In this document: positions 26,253-35,893 of the stretch, piece after piece
How the letters are laid out: each line of letters opens with the position of its first letter
How positions within the stretch are numbered: the first letter of the stretch is position 1
From: an uncultured Vampirovibrio sp.
Lineage (GTDB): Bacteria; Cyanobacteriota; Vampirovibrionia; Gastranaerophilales; Gastranaerophilaceae
Assembly: GCA_910583725.1 (NCBI GenBank)
Contig: CAJTXZ010000001.1
Location: 177,225-231,853 of the forward strand
Length of the DNA stretch: 54,629 bases
Direction of reading: 5' to 3'
Position numbers and translations under genes: made by a program
Notes under the pieces: generated by a model
The model's input: only the letters and a program-made list of their open reading frames with translations
Database searches by the model: none
What the model was told of the DNA's origin: nothing

Positions 26253-27158
26253 GTGATAGAGTTAAATGTAGATTTATCATATCTTTCAAAGTATTACGAG
26301 TTATCCACCCAAAGGATAAACCGTTATGCTGCCGAAGACCCGGATAAGATGATTACCATTGAAACCGGGGCGGGCTCGGTTGTTTTAAGCAAGGAAGAAT
26401 TGCGCACGTTATTGCAGCACCCTTCAAAGGTTGCAAAAATTTTGCAATTAATGAAACCTAAAAACCGCTATCTTATTATAAGGAATTTGAGTGAAGATGA
26501 TTTAGCCAAAATTTTACCATATCTAAGCCCGGCGCAGCTTTCCTGGGGGCTTCAATATTTTACGACAGATAAACTTGAATCTTTGATTAACAAACTGCCG
26601 ACAGAACAGCTTGCAACGCTTGTGTTTCAACATTTAAGCGTGTTTGATGTTTTAAATTTTATGGATGATGATAAGATGGATAAATTTCTTAAGAATGAAA
26701 ATCTTGAGAAAAAAGATATCATGAAATATTTTAAGCAGCTTGATGATGAAAAATTCAGGCAGATTATGATAAAACAGTTCGGAATTTCAATGCAGGACAA
26801 GGGCAAAGGCGATTACCTTAAGATGATAGATGAAATGAGCCCTGATAAATTTATGGATTTTCTAACAGGTTTTGACCGCAAGGATAAAATGAATTTGATT
26901 GCGGGCATTGTCGAGATTGAGCCTAAATATGCACTTCTTTTTGAAAATGAAAGCCTTGCAAAGCCGTTTATGCTGATGGATAAGGAAAAGATAATGAAAT
27001 CTTTCCCCGTATTAGATGCAGAGTTTTTAATTCCGATGATTCAGGAGTTGCCAACAGATTTAATTCAGGTTGTGGCAACACAGATAGACCCGGATGCGTT
27101 TGCTGAAATTATTGTGGAAGAATTTCCTGATTTAATTATGGAGATGTTATCGGCGTAA
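26253..27158 (+). CDS. helical-repeat protein resembling MgtE_N/FliG domains
   Basis: A 301-residue soluble, Leu/Met-rich, all-helical protein built of short repeats such as AKILPYLSPAQLSWGLQYF, LINKLPTEQLATLVFQHLS, MIQELPTDLIQVVATQI. The 'L-x-x-L-[SP]-x-x-x-L/x-x-L' periodicity matches the superhelix of MgtE N-terminal and FliG middle domains. No transmembrane part or CBS domain follows, so it is not a Mg transporter. The start is GTG with a weak AAAGG site. A scaffold or motor-related role is possible but unproven. Confidence 0.7.
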   Translation: MIELNVDLSYLSKYYELSTQRINRYAAEDPDKMITIETGAGSVVLSKEELRTLLQHPSKVAKILQLMKPKNRYLIIRNLSEDDLAKILPYLSPAQLSWGLQYFTTDKLESLINKLPTEQLATLVFQHLSVFDVLNFMDDDKMDKFLKNENLEKKDIMKYFKQLDDEKFRQIMIKQFGISMQDKGKGDYLKMIDEMSPDKFMDFLTGFDRKDKMNLIAGIVEIEPKYALLFENESLAKPFMLMDKEKIMKSFPVLDAEFLIPMIQELPTDLIQVVATQIDPDAFAEIIVEEFPDLIMEMLSA

Positions 27159-27192
27159 GCGTTTTGGCATAAACCGTATGCGGGCACTTTTA

Positions 27193-28377
27193 TTAAGCAG
27201 GGACATCAATATTTTTATTTACAACAATGCTTGTTTTGCCATTTTTGTCCCTTTGGCTGAATTTTATAATTTTGCCAGTATCTTTATCCATAGTCAAGGT
27301 TTGGGATGAGACAAGTTTGCCTTTTTTATCTGCCGTTTCTTCTAAATAATATATGGCATCATCCTTAAAGCCAATAGCACTGTATATGGTACCATCGGGT
27401 GTGTTTTTACATTCATCGTATGATACCATTTTTGCGTTAGCATCAAGAGACATGATTGATTTTTCATCGCCGTATTTATCATATTCAATATATTCGACAG
27501 GTTTGTCGTTAAGCGTTGCTATAGTTGATTTTGACAAGACTATATCGTCAACACGGTAAAAACCATTATATATCACGCTTGTGTTTTCCCTGGGGTTAAT
27601 TGCAACCATTTTATCAGCCTGGAATACGCCATTTACATCAGAAATATTTTCCGCATAAGTATCAGGCGTGCTTAATGCACCGTGGCATAGATAATTAAAG
27701 GTGGAGAATGTCATGCAGGTATCAGCTTTATAATCATCATTAGTATTGTTAGACAAAAATTCTACACCGGTTTCATAACTAAGAGGCACACCGCCAGCAA
27801 GCGTTAGCGAGTTATGCTTTCCCCCTTCCTTTTGTGTTTCATCAATTTTTATAGGAACAGGGTCTGAAGGGTCTGTGTCATTTATTATGGTTTGTCTGAA
27901 TTTGATATTACCATCAAGATATTCATTCATTGTTTTGGTATTAGGGTCAATAACATTAGTGTATATTCTAACTCCGGGTTTTTCGTCTTTGTCTGCTTTT
28001 TTGCAGTTATTGTAAGTGTTTAAGACATCACGCACTGTCTTCGTTATTTTCTCGCTAGCTGTATGTATATCATAGCTAGTAAGTTTGGTTTCAAGCATTA
28101 TATCTTCATGTGTATCTTTTGCTCTTTCAGACATACGCTCAAAATTTTTACTCATTCTTATGATGGCTTGATTTAAATTATCAGCCTTTCTTGAAGCCTT
28201 AATAAAATGAGCATTTTGGCTTGATTGAATTTCAGATGCAGCATTAAAATCAAGTCGGTCATCTTGTCTATCATCATTATCTTCAAAAAAATTATTGCCA
28301 TTATCGCCTTTAAAAGAAAGGCTTTGCGGGTTTCTAATTATATTTGGTGCAGTCAAATTATTTATTCTTATTGCCAT
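27193..28377 (-). CDS. orphan protein with N-terminal F-x-G motif
   Basis: A 394-residue protein, function unknown. The N terminus RINNLTAPNIIRNPQSLSFK then GD has the Asn-rich plus F-x-G element. Residues 50-130 are helical and polar (MSKNFERMSERAKDTHEDIM). The C-terminal half is beta-rich with repeating Y/D/K patterns (VEYIEYDKYGDEKSIM, IYYLEETADKKGKLV) like wedge- or antigen-type toxin-repeat strands. There are no signal or membrane segments. The start ATG lies near the end of the AT-rich spacer before ileS. Confidence 0.75.
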   Translation of the reverse strand: MAIRINNLTAPNIIRNPQSLSFKGDNGNNFFEDNDDRQDDRLDFNAASEIQSSQNAHFIKASRKADNLNQAIIRMSKNFERMSERAKDTHEDIMLETKLTSYDIHTASEKITKTVRDVLNTYNNCKKADKDEKPGVRIYTNVIDPNTKTMNEYLDGNIKFRQTIINDTDPSDPVPIKIDETQKEGGKHNSLTLAGGVPLSYETGVEFLSNNTNDDYKADTCMTFSTFNYLCHGALSTPDTYAENISDVNGVFQADKMVAINPRENTSVIYNGFYRVDDIVLSKSTIATLNDKPVEYIEYDKYGDEKSIMSLDANAKMVSYDECKNTPDGTIYSAIGFKDDAIYYLEETADKKGKLVSSQTLTMDKDTGKIIKFSQRDKNGKTSIVVNKNIDVPA

Positions 28378-28490
28378 ATCTTATTTTCCACTGTTAAATT
28401 ATATCGGGTTATTATATAAAACCCCTGATAAATATTTTTGCTATTTTAAAGTTTGGAGATTAAAATTTCTTTACAAAATTTAATAAATTA

Positions 28491-28508
28491 TATGCCATTT
28501 TTGGAATA
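28491..28508. repeat. 18-bp palindrome, exact
   Basis: Reads TATGCCA-TTTT-TGGAATA. It lies between the ileS terminator and the divergent-end orphan gene's start. Confidence 0.8.
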
Positions 28509-28553
28509 TTATTCGTTTTTATCATCAGGGGTGCAGGTTTGAATTCAGTAAAA

Positions 28554-28586
28554 AACCGCGCCACAATTGTATTTTGAAACGCGGTT
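28554..28586 (-). terminator. intrinsic terminator of ileS
   Basis: On the minus strand the stem AACCGCG/CGCGGTT is followed by TTTTT, about 30 bp after the ileS stop. Confidence 0.8.
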
Positions 28587-28614
28587 AATTACTTTATAAT
28601 TTTTAAAAATTATT

Positions 28615-31455
28615 CTAGTTTATTGCTTCCCTGCATTCAGGACAAATACCATCTTTGTCTAAAACCCTGTATTTCCAGCACCTTTGACACTTTTCACCTT
28701 GTGCTTTTTGTACAGAAATCTTTATGCCATCTTCGGCATATTCATTGATTGGCTTGAAGTTTGCCGCATCTTTTTCCTGCGTGCCGACATAGGCGTGAGA
28801 TACAATAAACAAATCTTTAAGTTCATCTGAATATTTTTTAAGCAAAGTTTCATCTATTATTGAATCTTTAGTACATTCAATTAAAATATCAGCTTCAAGC
28901 GAACTTCCAATAACCTTATCTTCAGAACTTCTTAGAGGCTCAATTGCCTTTGAAACAATCTCTCTTACCTTTAAAAGCTTTGAAAATTCTTCATCAAGTG
29001 TATCGTTTTCCCATTCAGGCTTTGCTTTTGGCCAATCTGAAAGCAGAATGCTTATCATACCGTCCTTTTGTCCTTCGGGCATATTTTGCCAGATATCCTC
29101 CGCCTGATGAGGCATTACAGGAACTAAAATCCTGACAAGCGTTTGCAAGATTTCATGCATAACAGTTTGACATGCTCTTCTTGATAAGGATTTTTTGCCT
29201 GCAGTGTAGAGTCTATCCTTAACTATATCAAGGTAGAATGCGCTTAAATCAACCGCTGCAAAGTTTTGCAGGTATTGAAAATATTTATAAAATTCATAAT
29301 TTTTAAACGCTTCATCAACATTTTTGATTAATTTTGACAACTTATTAAGTGCAAACTTATCAATGGGTAAAAGCTTGTCATACTCTACGTAATCGGCCTT
29401 CGGGTCAAAATCAAAAAGGTTGCCAAGCAAAAATCTTGCCGTATTCCTTGTTTTTTTGAATATTTCAACAAGCTGTTTAATAATATTTTCGCCGATTTTA
29501 ATATCGTTTCTGTAATCAACGCTTGCGGCCCAAAGCCTTAAAACATCAGCACCGTAAACCTTTGTAACTTCCTGCGGCAAAACAGTATTTCCCAATGATT
29601 TACTCATCTTTCTGCCTTCGCCATCAAGCACGAAGCCGTGGGTTAATACTGTTTTATAGGGTGCTGTGCCTTTTGTTGCAACGCAGGTCAAAAGTGAAGA
29701 TTGAAACCAGCCTCTGTGCTGGTCAGAGCCCTCAAGGTACATATCAACAGGAATCGGGTCTTTTCCTTCTGTAAATTCTTCTTTTCTTTTTTCAACAACC
29801 GCTTTCCAGGATACACCTGAATCAAACCAAACGTCCATAATATCGGTTTCTTTTGTAAATTCAGAGCACCCGCATTCGCACTTGAAGCCATCCGGCAAAA
29901 AGTCTTTTGCTTCATATTTTTCCCAAGCGTCAGAGCTTTCTTTTTCAAATATATCAGCAATTTTTGCTATTGTATCTTTGTTGATTATTGCCTTGCCGCA
30001 GTCTTTGCAGTATAAGACGGGGATAGGCACACCCCATGCACGCTGGCGTGAAATGCACCAGTCTGTGCGGTTTTCAACCATGTTTGATATTCTTCTTTCG
30101 CCTGCGGCAGGAATCCAAGTGACATTTTTTATGGCATCAAGTGATTCTTTCTTAAAATCTCCTACTTTTACAAACCATTGGGGCGTTGCACGGTACATTA
30201 CGGAGTGTTTGCAGCGCCAGCAGTGCGGATAGCTGTGGCTTATGCCCGTTTTTTTAATCAAAGCGCCGCATTCTGTTAATTTATCAATTACGATAGAATT
30301 ACCCTTATAATAAGGTATACCCTTAAATTCAGGTACTTCATCCGTCCAGCAGCCCTTTGAATCAAACGGAGAGAATGTCTCTATACCGTATTTTTGGCCT
30401 GCTTCCCAGTCTTCTAAACCGTGCCCCGGAGCTGTATGCACGGCACCGGTACCAGCTTCAAGCGTGACATGAAGGCCCAAGATTATCGGCGAAAATCTAT
30501 CTATTAAGGGGTGTTTTGTATTTAGATTTTCTAAATCATCACCCTTGACGCTTCCTAAAAGCTCAAGTTCATTTTCTTCCCATTCAACATCTTTTACAAA
30601 ACTTGAAACCAAGTCTTTTGCAATGATATAAATTTCATTATCCTTCTTATAATATCCGTAATCAAAGGCAGGATGCAGGCAAACGGCCATGTTTGACGGA
30701 ATTGTCCAGGGGGTTGTTGTCCAGATAACAGAAAAAACTTTTTCGCCGTTATACTCTATACCAGCCTTTTTGAGCACCTCTTTAGGGTTTTCAAATTCAA
30801 ATTTTACATAAATTGAATCTGATTCAATGTCCTGATATTCAACTTCCGCCTCAGCAAGGGCTGTTTCGCAGTCAGCACACCAGTATACAGGCTTTTGGCC
30901 CTTTACTACATATCCTTTTTCATACATTTTGCCAAAAACCCTTATCTGCTCAGCCTCAAACTCAGGCGCAATACTGATATACGGCTTTTCCCAATTTCCC
31001 CAAACGCCAAGGCGGCGGAAATTTTCTTCCTGGCCTTTCAGGTTTTTAAGTGCAAATTCACGGCAAAGCTTTCTTAATTCAAACTTTGAAACACTTTCTC
31101 TTCCGCCCTTAAGCTTTTTTACAACAGCGTTTTCAATAGGAAGGCCGTGGGCGTCATAGCCCGGTATGTAAGGGGCATAATTACCTTTTTGGGAGTGGTA
31201 TTTTATTACAATATCTTTTAAGATTTTATTCAGGGCTGTTCCTATGTGAATTTTATCAGAACTCAAATACGGGGGGCCGTCATGAAGTATGAAAGAATTT
31301 GCTTTATCTCTTTGCGCCAGATTTTTTTCATAAATTTTGTTTTCTTCCCAAAATTTTTGAATCTCAACCTCTCTGACTGCTGCATTAGCGCGCATTGCAA
31401 GGGTGGTTTTGGGCAGGTTTAGCGTATCCTTAAATTCTTTCTTTTCATCACTCAT
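28615..31455 (-). CDS. ileS: isoleucyl-tRNA synthetase
   Basis: The enzyme charges tRNA-Ile with isoleucine. The 946 residues match bacterial IleRS. The signature loop reads HDGPPYLSSDKIHIGTALNK, so the usual HIGH is HIGT. KMSKSLGN is intact. The editing domain shows TTTPWTIPSNMAV and GTGAVHTAPGHG. The C-terminal zinc module has CQRCWKYRV and CPECREA. No T-box-like leader is seen in the 140 bp upstream. It is monocistronic with its own terminator. Confidence 0.98.
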   Translation of the reverse strand: MSDEKKEFKDTLNLPKTTLAMRANAAVREVEIQKFWEENKIYEKNLAQRDKANSFILHDGPPYLSSDKIHIGTALNKILKDIVIKYHSQKGNYAPYIPGYDAHGLPIENAVVKKLKGGRESVSKFELRKLCREFALKNLKGQEENFRRLGVWGNWEKPYISIAPEFEAEQIRVFGKMYEKGYVVKGQKPVYWCADCETALAEAEVEYQDIESDSIYVKFEFENPKEVLKKAGIEYNGEKVFSVIWTTTPWTIPSNMAVCLHPAFDYGYYKKDNEIYIIAKDLVSSFVKDVEWEENELELLGSVKGDDLENLNTKHPLIDRFSPIILGLHVTLEAGTGAVHTAPGHGLEDWEAGQKYGIETFSPFDSKGCWTDEVPEFKGIPYYKGNSIVIDKLTECGALIKKTGISHSYPHCWRCKHSVMYRATPQWFVKVGDFKKESLDAIKNVTWIPAAGERRISNMVENRTDWCISRQRAWGVPIPVLYCKDCGKAIINKDTIAKIADIFEKESSDAWEKYEAKDFLPDGFKCECGCSEFTKETDIMDVWFDSGVSWKAVVEKRKEEFTEGKDPIPVDMYLEGSDQHRGWFQSSLLTCVATKGTAPYKTVLTHGFVLDGEGRKMSKSLGNTVLPQEVTKVYGADVLRLWAASVDYRNDIKIGENIIKQLVEIFKKTRNTARFLLGNLFDFDPKADYVEYDKLLPIDKFALNKLSKLIKNVDEAFKNYEFYKYFQYLQNFAAVDLSAFYLDIVKDRLYTAGKKSLSRRACQTVMHEILQTLVRILVPVMPHQAEDIWQNMPEGQKDGMISILLSDWPKAKPEWENDTLDEEFSKLLKVREIVSKAIEPLRSSEDKVIGSSLEADILIECTKDSIIDETLLKKYSDELKDLFIVSHAYVGTQEKDAANFKPINEYAEDGIKISVQKAQGEKCQRCWKYRVLDKDGICPECREAIN

Positions 31456-31636
31456 AGCTTTAAAATCCTATTCCATAAATAATTCTTCATTCAATTTATA
31501 GACGATATTTTATGACAAAAAAATGTATTTTAAAAGCAATACTTGTGTGGACAGTTTTATTGTAAACTTTTGTTAAATTTTTTAAATAATTTTTATGACT
31601 GTGCCGATAATTTTTCATATAGGCAAGGAGAAAAAT

Positions 31637-32722
31637 ATGGCAGGAAATATTTCAGGAGTAAACGGAAACACAAGTGTAAACTATAATGTGAATAACTCAA
31701 CTAAACAGGCAGAAGATACATCAACAAAAGCACAGACGGCAAAGGCCTCTGAGGATGAATATGTTGATATAAATTTCGACAATTGCTCTTTAGATGATGT
31801 TACAAATATTGTAACCATCCTAAAAGAGGAGTTATCATCCCTTGAGGTTCAATTAAATAATATGCAGCATTTGATTGAATCTGATGAAATCATTAAAGAA
31901 GGGTATGAAAAAAGGCTTGAAACCTTGCAAAAAGAACTGCAAGAGGCTTCAAGCCAGATAAATTCAGCCAAAACACCCGAAGAAAAAGGCCGCTTGCAGA
32001 CAAAAATTTTCAACTTAAGAACATCAATAAATATGCTGAATTCACAGATTAGCGCAATGGATGGCATGATAAAGGCGCACGGTGCTATGGAAGATGTGAT
32101 TGAAAATAATTATTCAAATGTTAATACACAGTATAATCAGGCAGTGTCAGCACAAACCTCTAAAACACAGGCTATAAGCCAGCCTTCGGCCCAGGTTTCT
32201 GCGGTTTCAACTCCAGCAACACAAACTGTTCAAAATGCTCAAAATGGCGGCACATACACGTATTCAGGCTCTAATGAGCAATTTGTAAATAAATTTAATT
32301 CTTCAGCATTTAATAAAGGCGTTCTTGCAGGAAAAGGCGCTATGATAGCGTCTATAGCGGAAAAGAACGGACTCGACCCAAATCTTCTTGCAGCAATTAT
32401 GGCCAATGAAACCGGCTGGGGCACATCAAATGCAATCAGAAACCATAATAACCCGGGCGGTATGATGGACCCTGCAACAAACTGGTCAAAGATTAAAACC
32501 TATTCCACCCTTGAAGAGGGAATAAACGCCGTTGCAAGCAACCTAAAGCGCAATTATATAGACCAGGGGCTTACCACAATCAGCACAATAGGTGCAAAAT
32601 ATTGCCCTGTGGGTGCCGCAAATGACCCTAACGGCCTAAATTCAAACTGGGTGCCAGGCGTTACATCGGTTTACAATGATTTTACGGGTGCAAATATAAC
32701 ATCAGGTACAAAAATAGCATAA
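31637..32722 (+). CDS. glucosaminidase-domain protein (FlgJ/LytD-type peptidoglycan hydrolase)
   Basis: A 361-residue protein from ATG 31637 with GGAGAAAAAT immediately upstream. It has a polar N terminus (NISGVNGNTSVNYNVNNS), a coiled coil around residues 55-150, a linker rich in Ser/Gln/Thr, and a C-terminal glucosaminidase domain. In that domain ANETGWGTS carries the probable catalytic Glu, and NHNNPGGMMDP follows. There is no signal peptide. Flagellar rod-associated hydrolases lack one when exported through the flagellar apparatus, which makes a flagellar role attractive but unproven. Confidence 0.8.
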   Translation: MAGNISGVNGNTSVNYNVNNSTKQAEDTSTKAQTAKASEDEYVDINFDNCSLDDVTNIVTILKEELSSLEVQLNNMQHLIESDEIIKEGYEKRLETLQKELQEASSQINSAKTPEEKGRLQTKIFNLRTSINMLNSQISAMDGMIKAHGAMEDVIENNYSNVNTQYNQAVSAQTSKTQAISQPSAQVSAVSTPATQTVQNAQNGGTYTYSGSNEQFVNKFNSSAFNKGVLAGKGAMIASIAEKNGLDPNLLAAIMANETGWGTSNAIRNHNNPGGMMDPATNWSKIKTYSTLEEGINAVASNLKRNYIDQGLTTISTIGAKYCPVGAANDPNGLNSNWVPGVTSVYNDFTGANITSGTKIA

Positions 32723-33070
32723 AAATAGGTGTCAAAAAACACCAAAGACTTTCTTAATGTGCTTTTTTAAGCCCTTATACAATTCAGACAGTTGCATATG
32801 TTTTATTATCCTATACAAAGGCGTTTAAATACGCCTGAACTTGAGGAAAATCCGGGAATGTGCCACTTTTTGCGGCAGCAAAACGCAGTTATAAAAAATG
32901 AATCAACTTTTGAGCCCAATCACCGTAATTTTTGTAACCTTAGGACAATATTTTTGTAAAATAAAACTTTTACAAAATTTTACACTTTGAATTATAAAAT
33001 TCCATGCCGGAAAAATTTTATATGATAAAATATTTTGCTGTAAATTATCATTAAAAATAGGGTTTTATAA
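32723..33070. other. gene-free stretch before the channel gene
   Basis: No open frame is seen. It is rich in TTTTGTAAAA/TTTTACAAAA repeats near 32950-32990. Any promoter of the channel gene is here, but no clear -35/-10 pair is called. Confidence 0.4.
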
Positions 33071-33931
33071 GTGTTTTTCAGAAATGAATTCCAAATAAAA
33101 AAATCAAAGGCACGGGTTAGAAAATTTGTGGAATCTAAAAAGTTTCAGAATTTTATCCTCGCTGTGATTATCCTGAACTCTATCCTTCTTGGCATTATGA
33201 CATACCCTAAAATAATGGCAGCAGCAGGGCCCTTGCTTCATATAATGTGCAATATCTGTGTTGGGATTTTTACGGTTGAAATAGCCCTTAAATTATATGT
33301 TTACGGCAAAAATTTCTTTAAAAGCGGCTGGAATAATTTTGATTTTATCATTGTTGCAATTTCCCTTGTGCCCACTGGCGGCGCGTTTTCATCCTTCCGT
33401 GTGTTTAGAATATTAAGAGCATTAAGGGCTTTAAGGCTTATCACCCAACTAGAAAGACTTAGGGTGATAGTTCAGGCTATTATTGATTCTATACCAAATG
33501 TGGGCTGGGCGTCTGTGCTTTTGCTTGTCATCTTCTACATTTTTTCAATAATGGGCACAACGCTTTTTGCCGCTGATTTTCCTGATTGGTTTGGAAGCAT
33601 CGGCAAAAGTATGTACACGCTTTTTCAGGTAATGACGCTTGAAAGCTGGTCTATGGGTATCGCAAGGCCTGTAATAAGTATACATCCTTTTGCATGGATG
33701 TATTTTATATCATTCATCCTGATTTCATCATTCATTGTCATGAATGTGATTGTAGGGGTTGTAGTTAATGCTATAAGCGAAATCAGCGCAGATATTAAAA
33801 AACAGAAAGAAACAAACAAACTCATTGCAAATAAAACCGATTTAAGGCAGGAATTATTCAGGCTGAAAGAACAAATTGCCCTTGTTGAAAATTTAATAGA
33901 AATAGACGAGGAGAAAATAAAGCGGAATTAG
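33071..33931 (+). CDS. bacterial voltage-gated sodium channel (NaChBac family)
   Basis: A 286-residue single-domain six-helix channel that would work as a homotetramer in the inner membrane. S1 lies around 28-48. S4 carries regularly spaced Arg in FRVFRILRALRALRLI (about 117-132). The pore helix and selectivity filter read TLESWSMG, matching the TLESW of BacNav sodium channels. S6 is FIVMNVIVGVVVNAIS. The C terminus (about 245-286) is a heptad-like coiled coil, as in the NaChBac tetramer stalk. Start GTG. In other bacteria such channels affect motility and pH homeostasis, and the nearby flagellar genes fit that. Confidence 0.92.
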   Translation: MFFRNEFQIKKSKARVRKFVESKKFQNFILAVIILNSILLGIMTYPKIMAAAGPLLHIMCNICVGIFTVEIALKLYVYGKNFFKSGWNNFDFIIVAISLVPTGGAFSSFRVFRILRALRALRLITQLERLRVIVQAIIDSIPNVGWASVLLLVIFYIFSIMGTTLFAADFPDWFGSIGKSMYTLFQVMTLESWSMGIARPVISIHPFAWMYFISFILISSFIVMNVIVGVVVNAISEISADIKKQKETNKLIANKTDLRQELFRLKEQIALVENLIEIDEEKIKRN

Positions 33932-34066
33932 CCTCTAAATGATATGCTGAAAGTATTGCCCTGCTGGGCTTATAACAATTTTAATTGCGTTAGTAAACGC
34001 ACAAGCCTGCGTTGCAATAGCTAATTTAAAAAAATAAAAAGGCGACGCGCCCAAAGAAAAGAAAAA

Positions 34067-34085
34067 CCGGGGAATAAAACCCCGG
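34067..34085 (-). terminator. intrinsic terminator of the coiled-coil orphan gene
   Basis: On the minus strand the stem CCGGGG/CCCCGG (7-base loop) is followed by TTTTT, about 30 bp after the stop. Confidence 0.75.
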
Positions 34086-34116
34086 CATGCTTGGATTAAA
34101 ATTCCATATTAAAACT

Positions 34117-35307
34117 TTACGCGACCTTGACACCCGGCTGATGTTGAAGAAAATCAAGGATTTCCTGTTCGGATGTATTTGGCGCCCTTCCTTTCATTGT
34201 TGCCGCAAAATCATCATAGAGTTTTTGATTTGTTGTTTCGGTTATTAATGTTTCATTGGTTTTCTTCATTGCCGTACGCTGTTTGCCCAGCTCCTTAGCA
34301 TTAGTTCTTAGTTTTTTCTCCAGCTCGGCAATTGAACTTTCGCCGGTATCGGCCGTTAACTGACTCAATCGTTTATTTTTCTTTTCTATCTGTTTTGTTA
34401 AATCATCAATTGAGGCCTGACGCTGAGTTATCATGGCGCTTATATCCGTACCGGTATCTGCCGCTTCCTTCTTGGCATCCTGCAATGCTTTAGCCAAGGT
34501 TGTTTTTTGCTCTTCAAGTGCAGCAGCTTCATTAATCAGCGTTTTCTTTTCAGCCTTTAAAGTATCACACTTTGTACTAATTTCTTTAGTATCGTTATAC
34601 AGCTTTTGCCACTTTTCATCACCTTGGAGGGTTGCATTAGTCTGCACTGTCGCTGCGGCCTTATTTGCCTTGCTAGAAGCCTTTTCGGCGTCCTTAATCT
34701 GCTTTTTCAAGGCGGTCATTTTTTCTTGCAGCTCTTCCGGTTTCGCATCTTTTGGCGGATTTGTTATCTGTTCCTGTAATGCTTTTTCTTCCAATTTTAA
34801 TTTATTAAGCGCCTCTCTTGCACTTTGGGCCTCATTTTTTGCCGAATCAACGGTGCTTTGCGATACTGTTTGCACAGCGCTTTTTGCATTGCCTGCATTC
34901 TTTGCAGCCGCCTCATTAGCCTCTTTTGCAACATTTACCACCTTGTCTTTATACTGTTCGGCGGTTTTACCAAAGAAACTTTTGATTCCTGTCGTAAAGT
35001 TTTTTAGAATTCCGCTTTCGGTATTTGTTGCAGCGTTTAATTTTTTACCGCGGCTATATGCCCAAATGCTGCCGGCCGCTAGCGCAATGCTGCCAATTAT
35101 ACCAACGGTTTTTGCTGTATTATTTTTTTCTTCCTGCTTTTGCATTCGGTTAGATAACATCAAAAGTTCTAAGTCTGACTGTCCTCCCTCAAGAAGGCTT
35201 GTATCTGTAGTCTGCCCCTGTGCAGGTGCACCATTTCCTCTAAAAGCTAACTTTTGCTGCGCATACAGGTTATTTGCCTGCATGGCCCCGTTAAGGTTCA
35301 TTCCCAT
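34117..35307 (-). CDS. orphan coiled-coil protein with N-terminal F-x-G motif and one membrane helix
   Basis: A 396-residue protein. The N terminus MNLNGAMQANNLYAQQKLAF then RG fits the Asn-rich F-x-G pattern. One membrane helix lies near residues 67-85 (TVGIIGSIALAAGSIWAYS). Most of the remainder is Ala/Lys/Glu coiled coil (SAREALNKLKLEEKALQEQI, TLAKALQDAKKEAADTG). A filament-like or tethering role is possible. The ribosome site AGGAG lies 8 bp upstream of the ATG. The family is not recognised. Confidence 0.75.
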   Translation of the reverse strand: MGMNLNGAMQANNLYAQQKLAFRGNGAPAQGQTTDTSLLEGGQSDLELLMLSNRMQKQEEKNNTAKTVGIIGSIALAAGSIWAYSRGKKLNAATNTESGILKNFTTGIKSFFGKTAEQYKDKVVNVAKEANEAAAKNAGNAKSAVQTVSQSTVDSAKNEAQSAREALNKLKLEEKALQEQITNPPKDAKPEELQEKMTALKKQIKDAEKASSKANKAAATVQTNATLQGDEKWQKLYNDTKEISTKCDTLKAEKKTLINEAAALEEQKTTLAKALQDAKKEAADTGTDISAMITQRQASIDDLTKQIEKKNKRLSQLTADTGESSIAELEKKLRTNAKELGKQRTAMKKTNETLITETTNQKLYDDFAATMKGRAPNTSEQEILDFLQHQPGVKVA

Positions 35308-35439
35308 TTCTTAATTCTCCTCTTTTTAATAAAAAGTTCTTGTATATTTATTAAAAAAATATGCGTAAAAATATTGACATTTCATGTCGATTTTATATAT
35401 ATTTTGTTACAAAAATTAATAAATGGGATAAAATTTAAA

Positions 35440-35727
35440 CTATGTAATACCTTTGAAAGTTAAGCTATTATGGGTTTTTGGCTTTTTATACCTGTAGTAA
35501 AAAAATGTATCCAAAGAAACAAGAAACATATTTAAAATATATAAATAAATAACCCAGTCAAAATTGTGATGAATTTTATGAATTATACCAGCCAAATACC
35601 CTATTATTACAAGCCAAAGAAAGAGTACACTTTTTCCTTCAACATTTTTTGTTCTATAAGTCTTTGCAACCTGAAAAGGCCAGCTGGCGCCAAAACACAG
35701 CATCATTATTGCTTCAAAAATACTCAT
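35440..35727 (-). CDS. small PQ-loop/SemiSWEET-like membrane protein
   Basis: A 95-residue protein with three membrane helices: MSIFEAIMMLCFGASWPFQV, VLFLWLVIIGYLAGIIHKI, and VIYLYILNMFLVSLDTFFYY. The sequence WPFQVAKTYRTKNVEGKS after helix 1 matches the PQ-loop turn of half-transporters (SemiSWEET or similar), though the Gln follows Phe. It would dimerise. The C terminus ends SLTFKGIT, again an F-x-G phrase. ATG 35727 is used because AAGGAA lies 7 bp before it. Confidence 0.7.
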   Translation of the reverse strand: MSIFEAIMMLCFGASWPFQVAKTYRTKNVEGKSVLFLWLVIIGYLAGIIHKIHHNFDWVIYLYILNMFLVSLDTFFYYRYKKPKTHNSLTFKGIT

Positions 35728-35893
35728 ATTTTTATTCCTTGTTAATGCCAAAAATATAATAGCACCAAAATATTTTTTGTTTCAAGCAACTAAAATACAG
35801 CCGTACAAACGTTTGAGTACAAATGTTTTTAGAAATGCAGCGTTTAATTTATGTTATAATCAGCATATACAAATTTTTAGGAGAAAACCCCGT

